From contig NZ_GL622241.1 in the NCBI RefSeq assembly GCF_000185365.1, forward strand, positions 488,512-542,357: DNA of 53,846 nucleotides. The letters are read 5' to 3'. Within the stretch, counting starts at the first letter, position 1; each line of letters opens with the position of its first letter. The notes under the pieces are model-generated. The model saw only the letters and a list, made by a program, of their open reading frames with translations, was not told the origin of the DNA and ran no database searches. A program made the position numbers and the translations under genes. The stretch is from Enterococcus italicus DSM 15952. GTDB taxonomy: Bacteria; Bacillota; Bacilli; Lactobacillales; Enterococcaceae. Below are positions 35,469 to 44,425 of this stretch, piece after piece.

Positions 35469-36662
35469 TTATTTGAATGATGGACGTAACGCTTCGACGT
35501 CTCTTGCAATCATTAATTCTTCGTCTGTCGGAATCAACAAGACTTTAATTTTTGAGTCTTTCGTAGAAATGATGTGTTCACCAAATTTTGCATTTTCAGT
35601 TTCATCAAGCTCAACGCCAAACCATGAAAGACCTTTAACGATTTCAGAGCGGACAACTGCTGAATTTTCACCGATACCGGCTGTAAAGACGATTGCATCT
35701 GCCCCATCCATAGCTGCAACGTAGCTTCCGATATATTTACGGATACGATCGTAGAAAATATCTAGCGCAACTTTTACATCTTCTTTGTCTTTGTTATCTT
35801 GTAAATCACGCATATCACTTGATAGCCCATTTGTTAAACCAAGTAGGCCTGATTTTTTATTTAAAATATTTAACATTTCATCAATATCGATGTCTAATTT
35901 TTTCATCAAGTAAGGTAAGACAGCCGCATCGATATCACCTGAACGCGTCCCCATTGTAATACCAGCTAATGGTGTGAATCCCATTGAAGTATCCACCGAT
36001 TTCCCTTCTTTAACAGCTGTGATTGATCCACCATTACCTAAATGACAAGTAATAATTTTCAAGTCTTCGATTGGTTGTTCTAACATATCGGCAGCACGTT
36101 GAGAAACATAGCGATGACTTGTGCCGTGTGCGCCATATTTACGAACTTTGTAGTCGTTATAGTAGGCTAAAGGTAGGCTGTAAAGGTACGCTTCACGCGG
36201 CATGCTTGCATGGAACGCTGTATCAAAGACCGCAACGCTAATAATATCTGGTAATAAGTGTTTGAATGCACGAATGCCCATTAAATGAGCTGGATTGTGT
36301 AGTGGTGCAAAGACTGCTACTTCTTCAATTTTAGCAATGACATCATCATCAATAATAACTGATTTATCAAAGTATTCTCCACCATGCACGACACGGTGAC
36401 CAACACCAGTAATTTCATCATATGAAGCCAAAATATTTAACTCGATTAATTGATCAAGTAACATTTTTACTGCGATTTCGTGGTCTGGGATATCTGTAAC
36501 CACTTCATATTTTTGTCCTTCGCCATATTTAACAGTAAAGATTGAATCGTTCAAGCCGATTCTTTCTACCAATCCTTTAGCGATGACTGTTTCTGCTGGC
36601 ATTTCATATAATTGCCATTTTAAACTTGAACTTCCGGCATTAATTGCAATTGTTTTTGACAT
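35469..36662 (-). CDS. ackA: Acetate kinase
   Basis: AckA makes ATP and acetate from acetyl phosphate in fermentation and is reversible. The 397-residue protein carries the N-terminal [16 protein letters not shown], the second phosphate motif [11 protein letters not shown], the catalytic region [11 protein letters not shown] and [15 protein letters not shown], the nucleotide motif [20 protein letters not shown] and [18 protein letters not shown] precedes the ATG. It lies 38 bases downstream of the YtxK-like methyltransferase gene, the arrangement familiar downstream of comG in Lactobacillales. Confidence 0.97.
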   Translation of the reverse strand: MSKTIAINAGSSSLKWQLYEMPAETVIAKGLVERIGLNDSIFTVKYGEGQKYEVVTDIPDHEIAVKMLLDQLIELNILASYDEITGVGHRVVHGGEYFDKSVIIDDDVIAKIEEVAVFAPLHNPAHLMGIRAFKHLLPDIISVAVFDTAFHASMPREAYLYSLPLAYYNDYKVRKYGAHGTSHRYVSQRAADMLEQPIEDLKIITCHLGNGGSITAVKEGKSVDTSMGFTPLAGITMGTRSGDIDAAVLPYLMKKLDIDIDEMLNILNKKSGLLGLTNGLSSDMRDLQDNKDKEDVKVALDIFYDRIRKYIGSYVAAMDGADAIVFTAGIGENSAVVRSEIVKGLSWFGVELDETENAKFGEHIISTKDSKIKVLLIPTDEELMIARDVEALRPSFK

Positions 36663-36700
36663 GTAATTTCCTCATTTCTGTTTAGTAAGTTCGTAACGGT

Positions 36701-37711
36701 TTATTTTTTATTTTCCTTTATCCATTTTTCAAACTGTTTAAAGAAAGATTGGATACTTTGGGGTTTGGTGAGACTAGTTAATTTTGCTAATAGCACTTCT
36801 TTGGCTTGGGTCGTTTGTTCACTGCGATTTTGAACAATCACAATACTTTTACGTGATGCCTCAGTTTTAAATAATTCATCCGGTAATGCGATAATGCCCT
36901 GCAAAAAAACGCGTTCTTGGAACCATTTTTTTAGTTCTGCGCTTTGCTCTGTTTCTAAAAAATTGCTTGGCAATAAAAACAAACCATAACCAGACTCTTT
37001 GACGTAGCGCATACTTTGCTCCATCAATAAATGATGAGCATAACTGTGACCTTGTTCGACGTGCATCAAAAATTCAGTTGCCCGTGCATCGTCTGGGTAA
37101 TAGCCAATCGGTAAGTCCGCTACCGCCACATCCACCGGCTCAAGCAACATTGGCTGCAAGCCATCCTGATGAAACAGCGCTACATTTTCACCAATCCATG
37201 AACTCGTAGCTGAGGCGACTTCTAGCAGTGTTTCGTCATTATCAACTCCGACCCCTTTGACAGATTGGTAACCAGCTAACTTTAAGTTGGTCATAATGGT
37301 CAACAAGAGATTCCCCATACCCACGGACACATCAAGCATGGCTAGTGATTCAGCTTTTTTGGGATAGAGCTGCTCCATCAAGTAAATAAACAAAAAGCCA
37401 ATGCCATCAGGTGTTAGCTGATGATTTGGTTGCAACGGCTCCGTCTGCGTTCCTTTTAATAACACAAGCTGTGACACTTTTCGTTTTTCTTCTGGCGTCA
37501 ACGGTGTTGCCAACTGCTTGTACACCTCTTGTAATCGCTTAACAGACGCTTCATCCGGTACGCCATCAACCACGCGCACTTGGTAATTATCTACAACATT
37601 CTCCATGTGCTCAACATAGGCATCAATAAATGATGACGATAATGCGTTTTGCAACAATTGAATCGCGGTTAAATGTAAAGAGAACATCTCTTCAATTTTG
37701 TTTCCTGTCAT
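36701..37711 (-). CDS. YtxK-like class I SAM-dependent methyltransferase
   Basis: This 336-residue protein resembles N6-adenine DNA methyltransferases. The SAM motif I is LDVSVGMGNLLLTIMTNL and the catalytic motif IV position reads VADLPIGYYP, a DLPxGYYP variant of the NPPY motif. A target-recognition domain of a restriction system is missing and no restriction genes are near. The ATG at 37711 with GAGGGG upstream is preferred over one at 37723 without a site. It lies between comG and ackA as in streptococci and enterococci; its substrate is unknown. Confidence 0.85.
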   Translation of the reverse strand: MTGNKIEEMFSLHLTAIQLLQNALSSSFIDAYVEHMENVVDNYQVRVVDGVPDEASVKRLQEVYKQLATPLTPEEKRKVSQLVLLKGTQTEPLQPNHQLTPDGIGFLFIYLMEQLYPKKAESLAMLDVSVGMGNLLLTIMTNLKLAGYQSVKGVGVDNDETLLEVASATSSWIGENVALFHQDGLQPMLLEPVDVAVADLPIGYYPDDARATEFLMHVEQGHSYAHHLLMEQSMRYVKESGYGLFLLPSNFLETEQSAELKKWFQERVFLQGIIALPDELFKTEASRKSIVIVQNRSEQTTQAKEVLLAKLTSLTKPQSIQSFFKQFEKWIKENKK

Positions 37712-37730
37712 TTGACCCCTCATTTCAAAT

Positions 37731-37739
37731 ACTATAACA
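37731..37739 (-). promoter_or_regulatory. Extended -10 promoter candidate for the methyltransferase-ackA unit
   Basis: The minus strand reads TGTTATAGT about 20 bases before the ATG. The -35 region is poor. Confidence 0.4.
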
Positions 37740-37880
37740 CTACATTTACCTGTATAATTCTAAATGATTTATTCTAAATAATCAACTGCCTTCCTGTAAA
37801 GCTTTTCATTGAATGCAGATACTTCGTTAAAGGAACCAAAAAAAATAGCATTCACCGCAAGATAATGTGAAGAAGTATAC

Positions 37881-37927
37881 AAAAAAGCAAAAAAAGAACA
37901 TCCTTTCAGCAAAAGACGTTCTTTTCG
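37881..37927 (-). terminator. Terminator of the comG operon
   Basis: On the minus strand aaaagaacgtc pairs with gatgttctttt around a short loop and leads into a T-run, just past the comGG stop. Confidence 0.85.
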
Positions 37928-37936
37928 TTATCTGTA

Positions 37937-38326
37937 TTATTCTTCCTTGCTAACTGTTGTGTCCGAGGTCATTTGCTCCATTGTTTCTTGGACTGTCGAT
38001 TCTGAGCTTTGCGTGGTCGACTCTGAAGTTTCTGTGGTCAGATTGACTTCTTCGGCTCGAGCGATCGTTCTTTCTCTAGTAGACCCCTCGGCACTAATTG
38101 TATACGTTAGATCCAGCGTCGTGGTCTGAAAGTTGATTTGGCCAATATTGTAAGTAATCGTGCCACTCGTCCCTGGCGGTGCTTCTAATAATCGTGCTTC
38201 ATATTTTTGTAAAAATAATTCTTCCATGATTCTTAGTCTGTAGTTGTAGGTAATTAATTCACCAGATTTTTGGGCATAACTCGCACTAGCTTGGGCCATA
38301 TAGACAACCGTCAAAAAGAAAAACAA
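37937..38326 (-). CDS. comGG: ComGG-like competence minor pseudopilin, N-terminus uncertain
   Basis: This last comG gene encodes a protein of about 129 residues from the first possible start, a TTG at 38326. The frame is open and looks coding for at least 20 further codons upstream (LNYRKSKRGSLLVVAISLL), which gives the basic segment and membrane helix expected of ComGG. No ATG, GTG or TTG lies in that stretch before a TGA near 38392. So either translation starts at a non-standard codon or a single-base shift has separated the true start. The C-terminal third is a low-complexity Thr/Ser/Glu tail (TTETSESTTQSSESTVQE), longer than I would expect. Confidence 0.7.
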   Translation of the reverse strand: MFFFLTVVYMAQASASYAQKSGELITYNYRLRIMEELFLQKYEARLLEAPPGTSGTITYNIGQINFQTTTLDLTYTISAEGSTRERTIARAEEVNLTTETSESTTQSSESTVQETMEQMTSDTTVSKEE

Positions 38327-38330
38327 TAAA

Positions 38331-38831
38331 CTAATTGCTACTACTAATAGACTTCCCCGCTTTGATTTGCGATAATTTAATGCGACTGGTCTTCACCTCT
38401 CCATCTAAAAACACTGCGTTCACCGTTAACACTTCCTGATCGATTGAGTAGTTGACGCGCTTCACCCTAGTTAACTGGATAAGTGTGCCCTTATCCTTAG
38501 AAAAAATAATACGATCATTTTTCCCTTTCTTGACTTCTAAGGGTACCCAGCTTCGCTTCTTACTATCTACTGCATCAATCTCTAGTAACTCCATGGCTAT
38601 TCCTTGTGGCGTGACCGTGACGTTGCGACAATTGCGTAGCTTTTCCTCTAGATAAATCGTAAAAAAGGACCACTCTTGTTCCTGGCTCTGATAGAGATGA
38701 GGTTGGACGGCTTGCATGTAGCCAAAGACCTGATTGCCAATAGCCAAGATGATTAGCATTAAAAATAAGCTGACGATTGCTTCAATCAATGTGAATCCGC
38801 TCATCTGTCTGATAAATTTCAATTTGCTCAC
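38331..38831 (-). CDS. comGF: ComGF competence minor pseudopilin
   Basis: This 166-residue pseudopilin-like protein has the prepilin signature MSGFTLIEAIVSLFLMLIIL after a short basic leader. The remaining part is beta-rich (RIIFSKDKGTLIQLTRVKRV). The start is probably GTG at 38831 or TTG at 38822, both inside comGE (50-base overlap). Its last 15 residues (IKLSQIKAGKSISSSN region) overlap the likely beginning of comGG. Part of the DNA-uptake pseudopilus. Confidence 0.85.
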   Translation of the reverse strand: MSKLKFIRQMSGFTLIEAIVSLFLMLIILAIGNQVFGYMQAVQPHLYQSQEQEWSFFTIYLEEKLRNCRNVTVTPQGIAMELLEIDAVDSKKRSWVPLEVKKGKNDRIIFSKDKGTLIQLTRVKRVNYSIDQEVLTVNAVFLDGEVKTSRIKLSQIKAGKSISSSN

Positions 38832-39069
38832 TTCCTACGTGTATGCTGGCTTGTTCCTTTGATAAATTGATTGTATATCTCGATGGCTTGCTTTGTGTCA
38901 AGACGGATTCATACAATACTTTGTGCAGCTCAATTTTCGCTTGTTCAGATCTACTTAATTCTAACCACTTCGTACAAATCGCTAACAAGGGCACCAAGCA
39001 TACGAATAATAAAAACAAGCTAAGGAATCCTTCAAAGGCCATCATCCCTTTAGGAAAATTCTTTTTCAA
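38782..39069 (-). CDS. comGE: ComGE competence minor pseudopilin
   Basis: This protein of about 95 residues has a hydrophobic N-terminal helix after a basic leader (LKKNFPKGMMAFEGFLSLF) that fits a type IV prepilin-like leader. I place the start at the TTG at 39069, which has GGGAGTG upstream; a TTG at 39084 is also open. It overlaps comGD at its start and comGF at its end. Confidence 0.78.
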   Translation of the reverse strand: MKKNFPKGMMAFEGFLSLFLLFVCLVPLLAICTKWLELSRSEQAKIELHKVLYESVLTQSKPSRYTINLSKEQASIHVGSEQIEIYQTDERIHID

Positions 39070-39490
39070 AATTGCCACTCCCAAATTTAAATTTGTACGT
39101 TACCTTTTTAGTCAGGTCACCGACAGTTATTTGAAAAGGAAGATTGAATGTTTCTTTGCTATGCCCATTTTGATTAAACGTAAATTCGACATAGTTCCCA
39201 CCTTTCACTGAAATATTTGCCGGTAAAAAAAGCCTGTGCTGTGCGTTTCCTTCTCTGAATAAAATAAAACCATTGATGTATCTAAACCCAAGTTTTTTAT
39301 TTTTGATCAATGACTCTTGCTGTTGTAACTTGACTTCCCGTTCAAAATTTTGAAAAAACTGATTGGCTATTAGCGATTCTCTAGTCGTATTAAGCTCAAT
39401 CAGACTGATATACGACATACTTAAAAATAGCCCCAGCACTATACATGTTTCGATTAACGTGAATCCTTTTCGTTGGCGGCTAATTTCCAT
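39050..39490 (-). CDS. comGD: ComGD competence minor pseudopilin
   Basis: This 146-residue protein has the prepilin peptidase site RQRKGFTLIETCIVLGLFL near the N-terminus (cleavage expected after the Gly) and a beta-rich C-terminal domain. The ATG at 39490 overlaps the end of comGC by 11 bases and has no good ribosome site, so translation is likely coupled. Confidence 0.88.
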   Translation of the reverse strand: MEISRQRKGFTLIETCIVLGLFLSMSYISLIELNTTRESLIANQFFQNFEREVKLQQQESLIKNKKLGFRYINGFILFREGNAQHRLFLPANISVKGGNYVEFTFNQNGHSKETFNLPFQITVGDLTKKVTYKFKFGSGNFEKEFS

Positions 39491-39701
39491 TATTGTTTTT
39501 CTTCATTTCTGATTCAAGAGTGTTTAGTTCATTGTTTGCGCTAGTAATGGTTGTTTTGATTATATCTTTCGTATCTTGTGCTTTTTCAGCTTGTTTCATC
39601 ATATTAGGTATCAAAATGATAGCCATCGCCCCAATAATAAACAGGACCACTAGTACTTCGATTAAGGTAAATCCTTTATATTTCTTTCTTAGTTTTTTCA
39701 A
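39480..39701 (-). CDS. comGC: ComGC major pseudopilin, short form
   Basis: ComGC is the main subunit of the competence pseudopilus. The 73-residue chain has the conserved prepilin leader and helix (YKGFTLIEVLVVLFIIGAMA) and the following IPNMMKQAEKAQDTKD. It ends at NELNTLESEMKKNNNGN and lacks the last 25 or so residues that I expect of Firmicute ComGC (the acidic segment with the conserved Gly-Tyr-Ile). Start is a TTG with AGGAGG upstream; the TTGA overlaps the comGB stop. Confidence 0.85.
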   Translation of the reverse strand: MKKLRKKYKGFTLIEVLVVLFIIGAMAIILIPNMMKQAEKAQDTKDIIKTTITSANNELNTLESEMKKNNNGN

Positions 39702-40723
39702 AATAAATCGCCTCCTATATTTTGATACATCGGTAACAACATCGCTGCATACATGCTAATCACTAAGAGCGCAATAAAACAAAATAACACCGGCTGCACC
39801 CACTTTAGCAAGCGTTCACTCCGCTCACTAAACTGAGTCAAAACAATCTGACTATACACCAACAACTCCTCTCCTAATCTACCCGTCTTCTCCCCTTGGT
39901 AAATAATGACCGCTACTTCTGGCATCAAAAAATCATACGCTCGAATCATCTCAGAAAAAGACTGACCAGATAAAAATTGTGTCTGCATGGATTGCGCCAT
40001 TTCATACATGATTGTATGGGTCGGCAGTGCTTGCATGCAGCTAAGCAATTGTTTACTTTCTAGTCCTTGCGTATACAGTTGCCCCCACTCCAGTGCAAAA
40101 TAGCTTGTCTGATACATAGAATACAACGGACCAATAAAGGGGATTTTGCGATAAATGGCTGCCGTTTTTAAAGCTGAAACTTTTGTCAGATGTTGCTTTA
40201 CAATGACGTACATTCCAAGAACGATACAAGCGAGCACGAAAAAGCCAAGCGGGGCATAGCGAATAAACCTCACGCCCCAATGATCAGCGGAAATCATATC
40301 CGTCATAAGTAATTGCGGTAGAAAGAAGACATTCATCCCCACGAGCAAGAAAATAACCATACCTATCAATGCGAGTGGATAGGCGCTAGCTTTTAGCAGC
40401 TCTTGCTTTTGCTTGGCTAGCCGCTTGCGCTGATCGACAATCGTCGTCAAGGTGAGCGTGAGATTGCCATGGACTGTTGCAAAATACAGCTGACTCACCT
40501 CCTTATTGGTACAGCCAATCGCTTGAAAGCACTGCGACAATCCTTCTCCTTGTGTCAAAACAGCTTGAAATTTCTCCAACATCGCAGTCGACAGCTGCTT
40601 GCTTCGCTGCATAATTTCGATGCTCTCTTGAAGTCGAAACCCATTTTTTAAAAGCAACAGTAACATCGTTAAAAAACGCGTGACCTCTTTTTGCTGCTTT
40701 CGTTTTGATGGCCGCTTTTTCAT
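39698..40723 (-). CDS. comGB: ComGB, inner-membrane platform of the competence pseudopilus
   Basis: This 341-residue type II secretion F-domain protein has two cytoplasmic helical repeats and three membrane helices (around residues 110-135, 155-175 and 315-335). It anchors the ComGA ATPase. Its ATG overlaps the comGA stop (ATGA). The motif AIYRKIPFIGPLYSMYQTSYFA and QGLESKQLLSCMQALP are characteristic of the second repeat. Confidence 0.92.
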   Translation of the reverse strand: MKKRPSKRKQQKEVTRFLTMLLLLLKNGFRLQESIEIMQRSKQLSTAMLEKFQAVLTQGEGLSQCFQAIGCTNKEVSQLYFATVHGNLTLTLTTIVDQRKRLAKQKQELLKASAYPLALIGMVIFLLVGMNVFFLPQLLMTDMISADHWGVRFIRYAPLGFFVLACIVLGMYVIVKQHLTKVSALKTAAIYRKIPFIGPLYSMYQTSYFALEWGQLYTQGLESKQLLSCMQALPTHTIMYEMAQSMQTQFLSGQSFSEMIRAYDFLMPEVAVIIYQGEKTGRLGEELLVYSQIVLTQFSERSERLLKWVQPVLFCFIALLVISMYAAMLLPMYQNIGGDLF

Positions 40724-41589
40724 CTGTTACGCTCACTTTCATATGGTTTATAAGAAATGATGGGTGTCGTTTTGTCATCGACTGACTGCAAGCGCTGATA
40801 GATGATGCCCTTCAGACAATTGTCAATCTCCCATTGGCTACACCCTAATTCGAGCAAGCGAGCGACTGTTTCTTCTTGACCTTTCGCATGAACGGTCGCA
40901 AACACTTGGTGACCGGTCAAGGCCGCACGAGTTGCCGCATGCGCCGTCAAGGAGTCCCTAATTTCTCCAATCAATAGTAAATCCGGCCGATGACGCAATG
41001 AAAGCTTAATCAGTTGATCGTATGTTTGGCCTATCGTGTCATTGGTTTGTAGCTGTAAAAATGTTGGTTCTTCAATTTCTACTGGGTCTTCGATGGTAAT
41101 CACTTGTCCGCCCAACTTTTTGGCTAAATGGTACATCAACGTCGTTTTGCCCGAACCAGTAGCTCCACTAAAAAGAAAGAGGCCGTTTTGATTGGCTACA
41201 TCATAGACCAGTTCATCATAGGTGGCGACTTGTTCATAAGTAAATTCATGGTCAGTATTCACTAAAAAGCGGATAACTAAAGACTCAAAGCCGCGATAAT
41301 CGCCAACGGTTGATAATCGCAAGCGAACTGACCGCTCATTCAATTGGTACGTAATTGCACCAAGTTGTGCTTTACGGGTCTCACCGATATCCATCTCACC
41401 CAAAAATTTAAAGCGCGATATCAGTTGCCGCGCTTCTTGACTCGCGTACGATTGATAGACGAAGGTTTGCTCATTTTTGCGAAATTTGGCCACTCCTTTT
41501 TGCGCATCTACATAGAGATATAAGTCTTGCAGCTGATGATCGACACCATACTGAATCAATTCGTTTGACTGTTCTAGAATATCCATCAT
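40720..41589 (-). CDS. comGA: ComGA, assembly ATPase of the competence pseudopilus
   Basis: This 289-residue GspE/PilT-family ATPase drives pilus assembly for DNA uptake. Walker A is FSGATGSGKTTLMYH, the Asp box ITIEDPVEI, Walker B LLLIGEIRDSLTAHAA, and the His box is in GHQVFATVHAKGQEE. It is somewhat shorter than many homologues but no domain is missing. GGAGG precedes the ATG. It is the first gene of the operon. The trmB terminator is directly upstream and leaves little room for a promoter. Confidence 0.93.
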   Translation of the reverse strand: MMDILEQSNELIQYGVDHQLQDLYLYVDAQKGVAKFRKNEQTFVYQSYASQEARQLISRFKFLGEMDIGETRKAQLGAITYQLNERSVRLRLSTVGDYRGFESLVIRFLVNTDHEFTYEQVATYDELVYDVANQNGLFLFSGATGSGKTTLMYHLAKKLGGQVITIEDPVEIEEPTFLQLQTNDTIGQTYDQLIKLSLRHRPDLLLIGEIRDSLTAHAATRAALTGHQVFATVHAKGQEETVARLLELGCSQWEIDNCLKGIIYQRLQSVDDKTTPIISYKPYESERNR

Positions 41590-41610
41590 TTTCTCCCTCC
41601 ACTAATACAT

Positions 41611-41646
41611 ACGCAAAAAAAAACAGCCCTCAACGGACTGTTTTCA
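41611..41646 (-). terminator. Terminator after trmB
   Basis: On the minus strand aaaacagtcc / gggctgtttt is followed by a long T-run. It lies between the trmB stop and comGA, only about 22 bases before the latter's ATG. Confidence 0.88.
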
Positions 41647-41654
41647 TTTCATCT

Positions 41655-42302
41655 TTATTTTTTAGGGAAGACTGCTTCTACACGATAGATGGGCTGTCCT
41701 TTGGCGGAAAATTTTTCTTCGTATTCCGTCATCACATTATTCGTAGCTTCTGCTGAGGCGTGTAAATCTAACCACACTTGCTTTATAATCATCCCATATT
41801 GCGAAAAGCTTGCTAAAGAGTATTCAAACAAGCCTCGGTTATCGGTTTTAAAATGAATTTCCCCTTCATTACATAGGATTTGTTCATCGACAGCTAAGAA
41901 ATCTTTTGACGTTAAGCGACGTTTTTCGTGACGGGTCTTTGGCCATGGATCAGAAAAGTTCAAATAAATCTGATCGACTTCCCCATCAGCAAAATAGTTC
42001 GTTAAGGCTGAGCCGTCCACGTGCAGTAGTTGCACATTTGGTAGAGTATCCGCAAGTACTTTATCAAGTGCAAAAGATACGACACTGACTTGCATATCAA
42101 TTCCAATATAATTGATATCTGGATGAGCTTTAGCCATACCAGTAATAAATTGTCCTTTGCCCATTCCGATTTCGATGTGAATGGGTTGCTTTTTTGCAAA
42201 GCGTTGCTGCCACTTTCCTTTTAATTCCTCGGGGTTTGCTACTACGATTTGCGGGTTTTCCGCGAGTAGCTCTTCTGCTCCTTTGCGTTTACGAACGCGC
42301 AT
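41655..42302 (-). CDS. trmB: tRNA (guanine-N7-)-methyltransferase
   Basis: TrmB methylates G46 of tRNAs using SAM. The 215-residue protein starts [13 protein letters not shown] and carries [12 protein letters not shown] (motif I) and the substrate motif [20 protein letters not shown]. Length and motifs are normal. It lies 58 bases after ccrZ, separated by a hairpin without a T-run. Confidence 0.96.
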   Translation of the reverse strand: MRVRKRKGAEELLAENPQIVVANPEELKGKWQQRFAKKQPIHIEIGMGKGQFITGMAKAHPDINYIGIDMQVSVVSFALDKVLADTLPNVQLLHVDGSALTNYFADGEVDQIYLNFSDPWPKTRHEKRRLTSKDFLAVDEQILCNEGEIHFKTDNRGLFEYSLASFSQYGMIIKQVWLDLHASAEATNNVMTEYEEKFSAKGQPIYRVEAVFPKK

Positions 42303-42324
42303 GTTTTTCGCTCCTTTTCAACAA

Positions 42325-42355
42325 ATGAGGTGGTCTCCTGCAATGAGGACGCCAC
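42325..42355 (-). other. Hairpin between ccrZ and trmB
   Basis: The stem aggtggcgtcctc / gaggagaccacct-like pairing is strong on either strand but has no T-run, so it may be an mRNA processing or stabilising structure rather than a terminator. Confidence 0.5.
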
Positions 42356-42360
42356 CTGAT

Positions 42361-43140
42361 TTAGCCACTATATATTCTTTTTAATTGAAGTATTTCTTCA
42401 TTTGCTTCTTTGATTGCTCCACGACGGTATTGCTTTTTCGCTTCCTGTAATACACTCAGTAACGCATACCAATACGTCTTCTCTAGCATTCCCACATCCG
42501 GCTGCACACCATAGCTCATCAGCCACTGACTCCAACTTGAGACAGGTAAATAATGACCCAAGACCGTGCCAATATCATAGGCCGCATCGGCAAACATAAT
42601 CGAATCCCAATCCACCAAATACAAATAATTCTGGCAGACCAACCAATTGCGATAATTCACATCGCCATGCACGACTGTCTTTTCATTTGCTTTAAAGGTG
42701 GGAAGATTTTTTTCCATATATTGATGAACCAACATCAAAAACTCATTGTTGCCAAGTTCTGTTGGTAAATCTGTAAAATAACCGGTCAATAGTTTTTGCG
42801 GTGTCACCGTTTTACCGCCTACTTTTGCGAGTATTTCTTGCAAAGACTTCGAATGATGCAAATGGTACAACACATCAATCACATCATTGCGCTTGCCTAT
42901 TTCTTCAGAGGTCAAGATTCTTCCCTCTAGCCATTCTTGCGCAGATAATGTGTCACCATTGCCTGTCCGCTTGGTCCAGATCAGCTTGGGAGTGATGCCC
43001 TCTTTAGCCAAGGCTGCCAACATCGGTGTTGTATTCCGTTTGATAAACACTTTATCATCCGCTTTTTTCCCAATATATGCTTTGCCAGTATCTCCTTTGA
43101 TTGGTTGCAGATACCAGTCGCTATCAAAACGCATATCCAT
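42361..43140 (-). CDS. ccrZ: CcrZ cell-cycle regulator, phosphotransferase family
   Basis: This 259-residue kinase-like protein of the choline/aminoglycoside kinase fold has the Brenner motif VVHGDVNYRNWLV and the metal-binding LVDWDSIMFADAAYDIG. In pneumococcus CcrZ coordinates DNA replication with division through FtsZ and DnaA, and Bacillus YtmP is the counterpart. The neighbour trmB on the same strand is the same as in streptococci, which supports the call. GGGGAG precedes the ATG. Ribose has been proposed as substrate for CcrZ; this cannot be read from the sequence. Confidence 0.88.
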   Translation of the reverse strand: MDMRFDSDWYLQPIKGDTGKAYIGKKADDKVFIKRNTTPMLAALAKEGITPKLIWTKRTGNGDTLSAQEWLEGRILTSEEIGKRNDVIDVLYHLHHSKSLQEILAKVGGKTVTPQKLLTGYFTDLPTELGNNEFLMLVHQYMEKNLPTFKANEKTVVHGDVNYRNWLVCQNYLYLVDWDSIMFADAAYDIGTVLGHYLPVSSWSQWLMSYGVQPDVGMLEKTYWYALLSVLQEAKKQYRRGAIKEANEEILQLKRIYSG

Positions 43141-43216
43141 CGAGTTTCTCCCCTTAATTCACAGTACTTATTATTCTAGTCGCCTATGATAGTATCGTCA
43201 AGCACATTATGCGATT

Positions 43217-44425
43217 CTACAGTCTCTTTAAACACATCGGCAAATAAGCATAACAAAAAAGGCCATCAAATGAAAGTAGTCCAATCCAAAAAAAGAATGT
43301 ATACATCATTGACACCTGCTTCATGCTCCCCACGACGGCAAATACAAGCGTCACAAATAATAAAACTAAACCGACAACTTTTTGAAAAGACTTCAGCTGA
43401 ACGTCACGCTTGATTGGATAAAGCTGCGTCAATGGTTGATACTGATATTGTTGCGCCAATGGTAATAATTGAAAGCCAATTAAATATAAGCCAACCACTC
43501 CGACGACCAGTGCCACCCACCAAACTTGAACAAACCATAAGGCGATTACACCTAAGAGCAAAAGACGCACGACTAACCCACTATACTCAGAGCCTCTCAG
43601 TAAACGACGCATATATAAGTATGTGTAGGTTTCTTGCTGGCGCGCTGGAATCCAGCGCAACAAAAAGTCGGCATACTTTCGTCTTTTCACTGTCGCTGTA
43701 ATCTGCGGGACATCCGTGAATAAATTAATGAAGCGATACATTCCGTACAAACGCTTTTGCTCCGTCGCAATCAGCATCTCCCAGTCCAGCGGCGTATGTA
43801 GCTGTCGCCACGTCAGCTGGACCATGACCAACCAGCCCACACCAGCCACTGCCAAGCCCGCAAAAGGTGTCCAAAATAGCGCCAAAAGCCACGACGCACC
43901 ATTACTCAGCCAAAAGAAAGCGGTCATCCCTTGTTGCAGTTGCTTCGTATCTTGAAAAAATGCTAGCTGCTGCAAGTACAAATGACTGCTTTTTAAAAAT
44001 AGAAATTGTAGCAAAAAGACAAAGAACATGGTGAACGGCTGCTTCGTAAGGACGACATACAAGGGCATCCCTGCACCTATAATCAAAATCCCTAGGCCAA
44101 GTGGCAGCACAGAAGAATAACGTCTCGCGCTAGTCAAATACGGACGCATTTGTGTTTCTTTTGGCAATAAGAATACTTGGTCGGCCAGTTGCGTCAAGGA
44201 AGCAAAGCGACCCACTGTCACAGCGAAAGCCCATAGCACGATGAGCAACCATTTTCCATATACAAATGAGCTATCTAATGATTTAAGCCAATTTGAATAC
44301 AATAGGCCCGCAGCACCTAGTAAAAACGTCATTAATAACGCAAAATGATCGTTAAAAACGTATTTTAAATAGCGCTGTATGTTTTTTTGATGGGCGTGCA
44401 TTCTTTGCTGAAAAAAAATGCGCAT
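43217..44425 (-). CDS. ecsB: EcsB, ABC transporter permease
   Basis: This 402-residue integral membrane protein has the EcsB pattern: an N-terminal cytoplasmic segment (QKNIQRYLKYVFNDHF) and several pairs of helices, including a very hydrophobic C-terminal half with VVGLVLLFVTLVFAVVG. In Bacillus EcsAB affects secretion, competence and intramembrane proteolysis by RasP. Its ATG overlaps the ecsA stop by one base (TAATG). Confidence 0.9.
   Translation of the reverse strand: MRIFFQQRMHAHQKNIQRYLKYVFNDHFALLMTFLLGAAGLLYSNWLKSLDSSFVYGKWLLIVLWAFAVTVGRFASLTQLADQVFLLPKETQMRPYLTSARRYSSVLPLGLGILIIGAGMPLYVVLTKQPFTMFFVFLLQFLFLKSSHLYLQQLAFFQDTKQLQQGMTAFFWLSNGASWLLALFWTPFAGLAVAGVGWLVMVQLTWRQLHTPLDWEMLIATEQKRLYGMYRFINLFTDVPQITATVKRRKYADFLLRWIPARQQETYTYLYMRRLLRGSEYSGLVVRLLLLGVIALWFVQVWWVALVVGVVGLYLIGFQLLPLAQQYQYQPLTQLYPIKRDVQLKSFQKVVGLVLLFVTLVFAVVGSMKQVSMMYTFFFWIGLLSFDGLFCYAYLPMCLKRL

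Noticed and set aside
36701-37711. N6-adenine methyltransferase-like gene considered as part of a restriction-modification or defence system
   Set aside because: No restriction or specificity genes adjoin, and its place between comG and ackA is the conserved housekeeping position of the YtxK-like family.
37931-38129. Ser/Thr/Glu-rich C-terminus of ComGG considered as a secreted adhesin tail
   Set aside because: The gene sits in the comG order and has a pseudopilin-like N-terminus; the tail is low complexity without an LPxTG sorting signal.
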